Below, in pieces: positions 1 through 8,153 of a stretch of DNA of 58,240 nucleotides. Source of the stretch: an alpha proteobacterium SCGC AAA536-K22 (GTDB lineage Bacteria > Pseudomonadota > Alphaproteobacteria > Puniceispirillales > Marisalimonadaceae); the NCBI GenBank assembly GCA_000421325.1, contig ATWQ01000013.1, forward strand, positions 1-58,240, in the 5' to 3' direction. Numbering within the stretch: the first letter of the stretch is position 1; each line of letters starts with the position of its first letter. Under the pieces are notes generated by a model. It was given only the letters and a program-made list of their open reading frames with translations. It did not search any database and was not told the DNA's origin. Position numbers and translations under genes: made by a program.

Positions 1-95
1 ATGAAAGAAGGAGGATTAACTGACGATATGATAAGGCTTTCTGTTGGCTTGGAAGATGTTAAAGATATCAAAAAAGATTTTGAAAAAGGTTTTAA
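1..95 (+). repeat. Inverted copy of metY 3' region (left copy)
   Basis: These 95 bases are identical to the reverse complement of 1563-1657, which is the last third-of-a-hundred codons of metY. The copy reads MKEGGLTDDMIRL... in the plus direction and diverges at base 96, where the acyl-CoA ligase fragment begins. The match sits exactly at the window edge. Confidence 0.95.
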
Positions 96-704
96 ATCGT
101 AGTTTTCAATTGTTCCAATCGCAAATAAAACGCAGTGCGCATTTGGCATCATAACACCTTTAGATGGTCCTGATGTTCCACTGGTAAACATGCTACAAAC
201 ATTATCACTTAATTTTCCAAATGTTACTTCACTTTCTTTTACTAGTTCTTTGTTTTTTAATTCACCACAATTTAATATTTCTACATCTAATTTGTAGATA
301 TTTTTTAAATTATTTACTTCATCAAAAAATAAATTTTCTACTATTACATGTTTTGATTTTGAAGTGTTAATTTGATGTAATAGACCTTTACCCTTTATCG
401 CAGTGTTTAGAGCTATAAACATTACTCCAAGGAAATTAGATGCTATCCAATATAAAATAAATTCCTTAGGGTCTTCGATTATAACAGTAAGACTATCTCC
501 TGCTTTCAAGTTTAAATTTTTTAAAATTCTAGCTTTACGCAGAGACTTTATTTTTAGATCTTTAAACGTCCACTCAGGACCATCGGTAAATTCTATGATT
601 TTTCTGTTAGGATACTTCAAACATTGTGTCAGAATAATTTCAGGAACTCTCCAATGCTCTGTACTTGAAATTTCCTTAAATAAAAATGGATTCTGTTTAC
701 CCAT
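1..704 (-). pseudogene. Acyl-CoA ligase (AMP-dependent synthetase), N-terminal fragment fused to foreign sequence
   Basis: Reading from an ATG at 704 on the minus strand there is an open frame to the window edge. It opens MGKQNPFLF and carries the adenylate-forming P-loop TSGTSGPSKGVMMPNAH near residues 180-196, so the first ~200 residues are a real N-terminal half of an acyl-CoA ligase. The wording near the start (VPEIILTQC, FTDGPEWTF) resembles CaiC-like (crotonobetaine/carnitine) ligases, but the substrate is not decidable. A GGGAGG ribosome site lies 13 bases upstream. From about base 100 leftwards the frame enters the inverted copy of metY and no longer encodes ligase residues, so the second half of the gene is missing here. 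It would be the third gene of a minus-strand run metY - hydrolase - ligase. Confident about the family, not about why it is broken. Confidence 0.8.
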
Positions 705-735
705 AATTACTTTAAAACCTCCCTATTTGAAATAA

Positions 736-1530
736 TTATAATTTTGTAAGATATGAATTTATAATTGAATTTAGCTCCTTTGGTCTTTCAGATTGAAGAA
801 AATGACCACAATCAAGAATATGAGTTTCACAGTTTTTAAGAAGATCAACAAATTTTAATCCTGATTTCAATGGTGTCATTTGGTCATTTTTAGCTAGAAC
901 AACTAAAGAAGGTATATTAATCTTTTTTGAAGCTTCAACCCCACTATTATAATTGTTAATAGAATTTAAATCGTGTTGGAGGGCATCTGCCGTATTCATT
1001 TTCATTATATTATTACCCTCACCATAGTGTGAGTGACCCGGCCAATTATTAATAGACATGTCACCATCTATTCCATGTCCCCAAGTTACCATCATCTTTG
1101 AAGCTTTTTGAGGATCTTCTTTGGAAAGATCTAATAAGAATTGGTTAACTGGTATTTCATTTGATCCTGCAACAAAAATTATTCCTTTTAAAAACTCTGG
1201 GTAAAGTCTATTTAGTTCTAGACCTACTAAGCATCCTTGTGAGTGACCTACAATAACTAATTCTTGAACTTCCAGTTCAACTAATAACTCATAAACCCAA
1301 TTAGCGTTTTCCTTAATTGAATTTAAAGGTTTTCCTTTAGAAAACCCATGACCTGGCATATCAGGAACAATTATAGAATATCCTTTAAAGGCAAAAAATC
1401 TAGCTTGTTGAACAAAACTTAGATGGTTTTGACCTGATCCATGTAAAAAACAAATAGTAGTTTTTTTACTATCTAAACTTCTACCACCAGTTCCAATATA
1501 TGTTTCATTTCCTTTAAAATTAATTCTCAT
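736..1530 (-). CDS. Alpha/beta hydrolase
   Basis: A 264-residue alpha/beta-fold hydrolase, probably a cytoplasmic esterase or thioesterase-like enzyme. The nucleophile elbow GHSQG is at 95-99 (Ser97), an oxyanion-hole HGSG motif at 30-33, and likely acid and base residues are Asp216 (AKNDQMTP) and His243 (CGHFLQSERP), so the catalytic triad is complete. It starts only 7 bases after metY on the same strand and precedes the broken acyl-CoA ligase, so the three are probably cotranscribed. The substrate cannot be told from sequence; a role next to homoserine sulfhydrylase could be ester hydrolysis, but that is a guess. Confidence 0.85.
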   Translation of the reverse strand: MRINFKGNETYIGTGGRSLDSKKTTICFLHGSGQNHLSFVQQARFFAFKGYSIIVPDMPGHGFSKGKPLNSIKENANWVYELLVELEVQELVIVGHSQGCLVGLELNRLYPEFLKGIIFVAGSNEIPVNQFLLDLSKEDPQKASKMMVTWGHGIDGDMSINNWPGHSHYGEGNNIMKMNTADALQHDLNSINNYNSGVEASKKINIPSLVVLAKNDQMTPLKSGLKFVDLLKNCETHILDCGHFLQSERPKELNSIINSYLTKL

Positions 1531-1537
1531 AAAATAC

Positions 1538-2833
1538 CTATTTATTTATTTTTTTGACAGCCTTAAAACCTTTTTCAAAATCTTTTTTGATATCTTTAAC
1601 ATCTTCCAAGCCAACAGAAAGCCTTATCATATCGTCAGTTAATCCTCCTTCTTTCATAGCTTCTGCACTTAGATGAGAATGAGTTGTACTCCCTGGATGA
1701 ATTAGAAGTGTCTTAGCATCACCAACATTTGCTAAATGAGACGCTAACTGTACAGATTCTATAAATACTTGCCCAGCTTTTCGTCCACCTTTAATTCCAA
1801 ATACTATTATAGAACCAGATCCTTTAGGTAAGATTTTTTTTGCTACCTCGTGATCAGGATGTGTATCTAAATCAGGATGTTTAACCCAAGCGACAGCTTC
1901 ATGATTACTTAGAAAGTCAAGAATAGAGTGAGTGTTTTCAATATGTTTTTTCATTCTCAATGGTAATGTTTCTATCCCCTGCATTAAATGGAAAGCATTT
2001 GTGGGAGAGAGAGAAGGACCAAAATTATACATTCCTTCTGCTCTTATTTTAGCTATTAATGCAGATGGTCCAAATTCTTCCCAAAAACTTATACCTCCCA
2101 AGGCAAAATGTGGTCCCGAAATAGTTGGATATTTATCTTTGTCACTCCAATCAAAGTTTCCACCATTTACAATAGCACCTCCAATTGCAATACCGTGGCC
2201 ACCCAACCATTTCGTAAGTGAATGAACTACAATATTTGCTCCGTATTTAAATGGTTGCATTAAATATGGAGTATTGAAAGTAGCATCAAGTACGAGAGGC
2301 ACATTTTTGCTTTTACATATTTCTGCAATTGTTGGTACATCCATAATATCTAATCCAGGATTTCCAATAACTTCGCCAAAGACTAGTTTGGTGTTAGGTT
2401 TGATAGCATTCTCAATAGCTTCTGGATCATTTGGATTTACAAAATCTGTTTTAATACCGAAACGCGGCATAGTATGCTGAAGTAAGTTTATGTTAGCACC
2501 ATACATTTTGCTTGAAGCTACAATATGGTCACCACTGCTGCATATAGCAGAAACTACTAAATGCATTGCAGCCATTCCACTAGAACATGCAAGGGCGCTA
2601 GCTCCACCTTCTAATGCTGCTAATCTTTGTTCAAGTGCTGCAACGGTGGGATTCGAAATTCTAGTATATAGATGACCACCAACCTCCATATTATATAAAG
2701 AAGCAGCTTCTTCAGTACTTTTAAAAACATATGATGTGGTCTGATAAATAGGAACAGCGCGAGACCCAGTCTCTTTGTCAGGAATATGACCTGCATGTAA
2801 AGAAAGAGTATCAAACTTGTAATTTTCAGTCAT
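1538..2833 (-). CDS. metY: O-acetylhomoserine aminocarboxypropyltransferase (sulfhydrylase)
   Basis: A PLP enzyme of the Cys/Met metabolism family that makes homocysteine (or methionine with methanethiol) from O-acetylhomoserine and sulfide. The length of 431 residues is that of MetY rather than the ~400-residue MetZ. The substrate-loop YTRISNPT is at 56-63, the SSGMAA phosphate-binding turn at 84-89 and the PLP lysine is Lys208 in SLTKWLGGHG. An AAGGAA ribosome site lies just before the ATG. It leads a minus-strand group with the hydrolase. Its 3' end is the source of the inverted copy at the window edge. MetY versus a closely related cystathionine-type enzyme is settled mainly by length and by the N-terminal FDTLSLHAG motif. 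Confidence 0.92.
   Translation of the reverse strand: MTENYKFDTLSLHAGHIPDKETGSRAVPIYQTTSYVFKSTEEAASLYNMEVGGHLYTRISNPTVAALEQRLAALEGGASALACSSGMAAMHLVVSAICSSGDHIVASSKMYGANINLLQHTMPRFGIKTDFVNPNDPEAIENAIKPNTKLVFGEVIGNPGLDIMDVPTIAEICKSKNVPLVLDATFNTPYLMQPFKYGANIVVHSLTKWLGGHGIAIGGAIVNGGNFDWSDKDKYPTISGPHFALGGISFWEEFGPSALIAKIRAEGMYNFGPSLSPTNAFHLMQGIETLPLRMKKHIENTHSILDFLSNHEAVAWVKHPDLDTHPDHEVAKKILPKGSGSIIVFGIKGGRKAGQVFIESVQLASHLANVGDAKTLLIHPGSTTHSHLSAEAMKEGGLTDDMIRLSVGLEDVKDIKKDFEKGFKAVKKINK
1563..1657 (-). repeat. Inverted repeat partner inside metY
   Basis: This is the genuine location of the 95-base sequence that is repeated in inverse orientation at 1-95. It lies inside the intact metY reading frame, so this copy is the original and the edge copy is the derived one. 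Confidence 0.95.
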
Positions 2834-2974
2834 AATAGTTCCTTGAAATAAAATTTTTAAAAGTAATGTATAACTTATTTCTCATTAGTGAAAAATATAA
2901 AATTTCAACACTTTGGAAATCTTTATTATTTAAGTAAACGATTTTCATTTAAGCTATAAGTTAAATTTGCGGGA

Positions 2975-4612
2975 TTAATTGATTTCCCTTAAATCTTTAC
3001 GAATAATTTTACCTGTTGTTGTCATGGGTAATTCTTCTACAAAATCAATAATACGCGGATATTCATGCGCTGCTAATCTTAATTTAACATCATTTTGGAT
3101 GCTTAGTTTAAGATTTTTATTTTGTGTTAAAACATCATTTTTATTTCTTGGAATAATAAATGCTTTAATTATATTACCTCTTACTTTATCCGGCACACCT
3201 ATTACTGCAACCATATCAACCTGTAGATGAGATAATATACAATCTTCCACTTCACTTGGACCTACCCTATAACCTGAAGTATTAATAATATCATCCTCAC
3301 GTCCTTTAAAATAAAAATATCCCTCATCATCTCTATATGCAAAATCACCTGTATGAAGCCAACCATTAATCACTTTATTATTGGTTTCCTTGTCATTTTC
3401 CCAATATTTTAAAAAAGCTACTGGTGTGTCATTTTTAACAACAATTTCGCCATCTATACCTGGCTCTTTGATAAACTCTCCTCTTTCATTCATTATCCTA
3501 ACTTCATGGCCAGGAACAGGTTTGCCTATAGAACCTTGCTTGGTGGGCATTATTGCCCCGCTATTTGAAATAGTTAAATTACATTCTGTTTGTCCGTAAA
3601 ATTCATTAATGCCAACACCTAAAATTTTTTTTCCCCACTCTAATAAATCTTCTCCTAATGCTTCACCTCCAGAACCAATAGTCCTTAAATTTAATTTATA
3701 TTTTATGCTTGAAGGATTGTACGATTTCATCATTTTTAGTGCTGTAGGAGGTAAAAAAGTATTTTTAATATTTAGCTTAGACATTAAATCAAACGTGAAT
3801 TCAGGATCAAATTTTTGTGATCTATAACTTACAACAGGAATTCCAAAATGCCATGCAGGAAGAAGAACATCAAACAAGCCACCTATCCATGCCCAGTCAG
3901 CTGGTGTCCAAAATAAGTCTGTTACAGGCTCTGATGAAGATAAGAATTCGTGTGGAATCTCAACTCCTGGTATATGTCCTAGTAATGTTCTATGTGGAAG
4001 TAATGCACCTTTAGGCCCACCAGTTGTACCTGATGTATAAATTATTGTAGCAGGGTCAAATGATTTTGTTCTTTTATTAAAATAACTATCAGATGATTCT
4101 TCTAATAATTTTTTAAAACTCAACGTATTTACTGGATCATCACTTTCATCTATACAAATTATTGATTTCAAATGAGGCAATTTGTCAAAAACTTCTTTAA
4201 TCTTTAAAAGTCCAATTCTGTCACAAATAACCAAAGAAGCTTTTGAGTTTTTTAAACGATAATATAATGCATCTACTCCAAATAAATTAAAAAGCGGTAT
4301 TGAAATCTTTCCAGATTTGAAACACGCCATATGAGAAATAGCTGTTTCTGGACACTGACCTAATATAATACCTATTCTAGCGTTGTATTCTAAATTTAGG
4401 TAATCAAATGCATTGGCAAGTTTGTTGGCAGATCTTCTAATATCTAAAAAAGACCATTTTTCAATTTTACCATTATCTAAAAGATTAAATAATGCCGTTC
4501 TATTACTATATAATTCTTTATCAACAGTGTCAGACGCAATATTATAAAATTCTGGAATATTCCACTTAAAAGTTGAATATAAATCATCATAATTATTTAA
4601 TTTTAGTAGCAT
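2975..4612 (-). CDS. Acetyl/acyl-CoA synthetase (AMP-forming)
   Basis: A 545-residue adenylate-forming ligase that activates a carboxylic acid to its CoA thioester with ATP. It has the P-loop YTSGTTGGPKGALLPH near residues 190-205, the EFYGQTE adenine motif, the HTGDFAYRDDEGY motif and a C-terminal TTTGKIIRKDLR lysine motif, so both the N- and C-terminal catalytic domains are complete. The overall pattern (IGILLGQCPETAISHMACFK-like region, GRxDDxINTSGYR) is that of acetate/medium-chain (ACSM-type) ligases. An AAAGG ribosome site lies 13 bases before the ATG. It is divergent from the indolepyruvate oxidoreductase over an 81-base gap; it could activate arylacetates or short acids, but this is inference. 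Confidence 0.85.
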   Translation of the reverse strand: MLLKLNNYDDLYSTFKWNIPEFYNIASDTVDKELYSNRTALFNLLDNGKIEKWSFLDIRRSANKLANAFDYLNLEYNARIGIILGQCPETAISHMACFKSGKISIPLFNLFGVDALYYRLKNSKASLVICDRIGLLKIKEVFDKLPHLKSIICIDESDDPVNTLSFKKLLEESSDSYFNKRTKSFDPATIIYTSGTTGGPKGALLPHRTLLGHIPGVEIPHEFLSSSEPVTDLFWTPADWAWIGGLFDVLLPAWHFGIPVVSYRSQKFDPEFTFDLMSKLNIKNTFLPPTALKMMKSYNPSSIKYKLNLRTIGSGGEALGEDLLEWGKKILGVGINEFYGQTECNLTISNSGAIMPTKQGSIGKPVPGHEVRIMNERGEFIKEPGIDGEIVVKNDTPVAFLKYWENDKETNNKVINGWLHTGDFAYRDDEGYFYFKGREDDIINTSGYRVGPSEVEDCILSHLQVDMVAVIGVPDKVRGNIIKAFIIPRNKNDVLTQNKNLKLSIQNDVKLRLAAHEYPRIIDFVEELPMTTTGKIIRKDLREIN

Positions 4613-4711
4613 TAAGTCTTTTTTACCTTTCTATAAAATAAATCTTACTACTTGTTAAAACTGACTAAATTTATTAAATTATAAACAAGTTAATTGTATT
4701 ATGAGATAAAC

Positions 4712-7700
4712 TTGAACCAATTAAATCCTATTAGATTAGACGATTGTTTTACAAAGGACAATGATTTAGCGTTAATGAATGGTGTTCAAGCCTTAGTTCG
4801 TCTTTTAATTGAACAAGCAAAACTAGATAAAGATAACGGTTTATTAACTAATGGTTATGTAAGTGGTTATCCTGGTTCTCCTCTTGGTACACTTGATTTA
4901 GAACTTGGTAGAGCCAAAAAACATTTAGATAAGTATAATATTGTTTTTCAACCTGCAGTTAATGAAGAGTTGGCCGCTACTGCAGCTTGGGGCACCCAAA
5001 TGCTTGGCTTATATGATAGACCAGAAATTGATGGTGTTTTTTCAATGTGGTACGGAAAAGGTCCTGGCTTGGATAGGGCAATGGACGCATTAAGACATGC
5101 AAATATGGGTGGGGTCGCCTTAAAAGGTGGAATGGTCTTAGCAGTGGCTGACGATCCTATTGGAAAAAGTTCAACATTAGCTTACCAATCAGAACAATCG
5201 TTAATTTCTGCAGGAATTCCTGTTTTTTATCCTGCAAATGTAGATGACGTTATAACTTTAGGTTTACAAGCTTTTGCTCTATCTCGTTATGCAGGTATAT
5301 GTGTAGCTCTTAAAATTACAAGTGATACCGCCGATTCAAATGCAGTAATTGATCTTGGTAAATTAAGGCCAAACCTTTTTAAGTTGGATCCACCAACAAA
5401 TGTTCATGTGAACAGACACGATCCAGCATTAGATAGAGAAGCTGCCCTAATAAAAAGACGAATACCTGCAACTAGAAATTTTATTAAACAGAATAAAATA
5501 AATAAAGTAATTTTTAATCCTGAAAAAAAGACTCTTGGTATTATTGCAGTTGGAAAAGCGGCTACTGAAACGATAGATGCTTTTGATCGTATTGGAATAA
5601 AAACCCCTGAAAATATTGGAATTGGTTTTTTTGCCTGTAAAATCCCTTGGCCTTTAATAGATGAAGAGATAATTGATTTTTGTAACCAATTTGAAGAAAT
5701 ACTTGTTGTTGAAGAAAAGGGAGGCATTGTCGAAGAACAAGTTGCACATATTCTTTTTAATTCTAAATTTCGACCTTTATTATCTGGAAAATTTGATGCA
5801 ACAACAAAAGAAGAATTAATTCCAAATGTTTCTGAATTATCTAGCGATATTATTGCAGACTGCCTTCTAAAAAAAATTAAGCAATCTTCTGTCGAGTTTG
5901 ATATTCCTAAAGTTAAATCTGTGTCATTAGGAAGTAATTTACCACCGGTTGCCTCAAGAACACCATGGTATTGTGCAGGATGCCCTCATAATTCTGGAAC
6001 TAAAACACCTGAAGATGAAGTTGTGGGTATAGGAATTGGTTGTCATTCAATAGGTTATTTTCTACATCCAGAAAAATTAACTAATTTTAGTCAAATGGGT
6101 GGAGAAGGCGGTCATTGGATTGGAAGAGCACCTTTTTCAAATCAAAATCATACTTTTCAAAATATAGGTGATGGAACCTATGCTCATTCTGGATCTCTTG
6201 CAATAAGGGCAGCAGTTTCAGCAAATGTAAATATAACTTTTAAAATTCTTTATAATGATGCTGTTGCTATGACAGGTGGTCAAAAGGCCATTGGAGGAGC
6301 TACCCCCTGGGCAATCTCTAAACAATTATCCGCAGAAGGGGTAAGAAAAATTTATGTAGTGTCAGATGAGCCAGAGCAATTTAAAGAAACAAGATTATTT
6401 GCTGATAAGGTAGGAATATTTCATCGTGATGAACTTATAAATGTTCAAAAAGAAGTTAGAAATATACCAGGTGTAACAGCAATTATTTATGTTCAAACAT
6501 GTGCTACAGAACTTAGAAGAAGACGTAAAAGAGGATATATACAAGATAGAGATATAAAAATGTATATAAACCCAGATGTTTGTGAAGGATGTGGTGATTG
6601 CGCAGAAAAATCCAACTGCGTTGCTGTTAAACCTTTTGATCATTTTGAAGGAACTAAAAGACAGATTGATCAAAGTGTCTGTAACAAAGATTATTCTTGC
6701 AAAAAAGGTTTTTGTCCAAGTTTTATTGGTGTTTCGTCAGGTAGTTTATCTAAGCCTTTAAAAAAATCTTTTCCAGATATTCCTGATATTTTTAATTCCT
6801 TAAGTAAACCCAGACAAAGATTGAATCAAATTCAAAATCTTATTATGGCAGGCATAGGGGGTACTGGAATTTCAACTGTAGCGGCAATAGTAGTCATGGC
6901 AGCCCGAATTGACAAGTTATATGCACAATCAATGAATTTCACAGGCTTGGCCCAAAAAAATGGTGCTGTAACCAGCCAAATTAGAATTAGTAAAGATAAA
7001 TCTCTTTATACTCGATCTGCAAGACTTCCAAATGAAACTGCCGATTTACTCCTTGGATGCGATGCAGTTGTTTCAGTCTCACCCTCAATTACTAGAACAT
7101 TAAATCCAAATAAAACAATAGCCATAATTAATGGAAGAGTTGAACCAGTTGGTGTGGCAGGGGTTCATATAGGTACTGTTGTTGATGATAGTTTATTAAA
7201 AAAACATCTAGAAAATCATTTGGAAGAAGAAAATATAAAATTTATCGATATATCTAACTTAGCAGAATCTTTAGTTGGCGATACTGTATCAGCAAACATA
7301 ATGATGCTAGGTATGGCGGCTCAAAAAAGCCTTATACCAATCGAAATTAGTTCTTTAGAAAAAGCTATAGAGTTAAATGGTGTAGCTATCGAACAAAACC
7401 TTAGGGCCTTTAACTGGGGAAGACTATTATCAGAATATCCAGAAATAGTTTTTAAGGCTGCCCATATGGATCAAGTAATTGCAGAAGAAAAGCCTATAGG
7501 TAATTATTTGGAAAAATTTTCTGAAATACTTGAACAATATCAAGATAAAAATTACTCAAATCTTTTTTTGTCTAACGTTAATAAAGTTATTTCTAAAGAA
7601 ACTAAAATTTCTAATTCAAAAACAGAACTACCTCTCTCTAGAAAAGTTGCATTAACTCTATTTAGAATAATGAGGTACAAAGATGAATATGAAGTTGGCA

Positions 7701-8152
7701 GGCTTCACACATCTGGTGAATTTGCAAAAAGCTTTTTGCAAAAAAATAAGAATGTAAAATTAGAGTATTACTTAGCACCGCCATTATTTTCAAAAAAAGA
7801 CCCTGAAACCGGTAATCTTATTAAACAAAAATTTGGGCCTTGGGTTTTTCAAGCTTTCAAAATTTTATCTTCCTTAAAATTTCTTAGAAATACTAAATTT
7901 GATATTTTTGGTTACACTACAGAGAGAAAAAAAGAACGTGCTCTAGTCAAAAAAACGTTAAACACCGTTAATAAAATATCAAATAATCTTAATGAAAATA
8001 ATTTTCAAAAATTTATAGATTTCTTGGATATTCCTTTATCGATAAAAGGATATGGTCACGTAAAAGAAAAAAATATGATCAGTGCTGAAAATAAATGGGA
8101 TAAAGCCCTAGATAAAATTCTTGTCGAAAAAGACTTAAAAAAAGTAAGTTAA
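4712..8152 (+). CDS. Indolepyruvate:ferredoxin oxidoreductase, fused alpha-beta form
   Basis: A single-chain ~1146-residue enzyme that oxidatively decarboxylates aryl (or branched) 2-oxoacids to acyl-CoA and reduces ferredoxin. In order: an IorA-like pyrimidine domain with SGYPGSPLGTLD, a TPP domain with GCHSIGYF and GDGTYAHSGSLAIR (about 470-540), an iron-sulfur segment with CEGCGDCAEKSNC and SCKKGFCPSF (about 625-675), an IorB-like gamma domain from MAGIGGTGISTV (about 710) and a C-terminal extension of the DUF6537 type. Aryl 2-oxoacids come from Phe/Tyr/Trp transamination, which matches the nearby acyl-CoA ligases. The frame is open from a TTG at 4694, but the TTG at 4712 has a GAG six bases upstream and is preferred; neither start is strong. 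Confidence 0.9.
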   Translation: MNQLNPIRLDDCFTKDNDLALMNGVQALVRLLIEQAKLDKDNGLLTNGYVSGYPGSPLGTLDLELGRAKKHLDKYNIVFQPAVNEELAATAAWGTQMLGLYDRPEIDGVFSMWYGKGPGLDRAMDALRHANMGGVALKGGMVLAVADDPIGKSSTLAYQSEQSLISAGIPVFYPANVDDVITLGLQAFALSRYAGICVALKITSDTADSNAVIDLGKLRPNLFKLDPPTNVHVNRHDPALDREAALIKRRIPATRNFIKQNKINKVIFNPEKKTLGIIAVGKAATETIDAFDRIGIKTPENIGIGFFACKIPWPLIDEEIIDFCNQFEEILVVEEKGGIVEEQVAHILFNSKFRPLLSGKFDATTKEELIPNVSELSSDIIADCLLKKIKQSSVEFDIPKVKSVSLGSNLPPVASRTPWYCAGCPHNSGTKTPEDEVVGIGIGCHSIGYFLHPEKLTNFSQMGGEGGHWIGRAPFSNQNHTFQNIGDGTYAHSGSLAIRAAVSANVNITFKILYNDAVAMTGGQKAIGGATPWAISKQLSAEGVRKIYVVSDEPEQFKETRLFADKVGIFHRDELINVQKEVRNIPGVTAIIYVQTCATELRRRRKRGYIQDRDIKMYINPDVCEGCGDCAEKSNCVAVKPFDHFEGTKRQIDQSVCNKDYSCKKGFCPSFIGVSSGSLSKPLKKSFPDIPDIFNSLSKPRQRLNQIQNLIMAGIGGTGISTVAAIVVMAARIDKLYAQSMNFTGLAQKNGAVTSQIRISKDKSLYTRSARLPNETADLLLGCDAVVSVSPSITRTLNPNKTIAIINGRVEPVGVAGVHIGTVVDDSLLKKHLENHLEEENIKFIDISNLAESLVGDTVSANIMMLGMAAQKSLIPIEISSLEKAIELNGVAIEQNLRAFNWGRLLSEYPEIVFKAAHMDQVIAEEKPIGNYLEKFSEILEQYQDKNYSNLFLSNVNKVISKETKISNSKTELPLSRKVALTLFRIMRYKDEYEVGRLHTSGEFAKSFLQKNKNVKLEYYLAPPLFSKKDPETGNLIKQKFGPWVFQAFKILSSLKFLRNTKFDIFGYTTERKKERALVKKTLNTVNKISNNLNENNFQKFIDFLDIPLSIKGYGHVKEKNMISAENKWDKALDKILVEKDLKKVS

Positions 8153-8153
8153 A

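Noticed and set aside
403-735. A 110-residue plus-strand protein
   Set aside because: It lies antisense to the acyl-CoA ligase fragment, whose frame has the P-loop and a ribosome site; the plus frame shows no family features.
2834-2974. SAM-II or SAM-V riboswitch in the metY leader
   Set aside because: The region has a small ATTTAA...TTAAAT hairpin but no recognisable GCTAAA-type pseudoknot segment or matching stem pairs.
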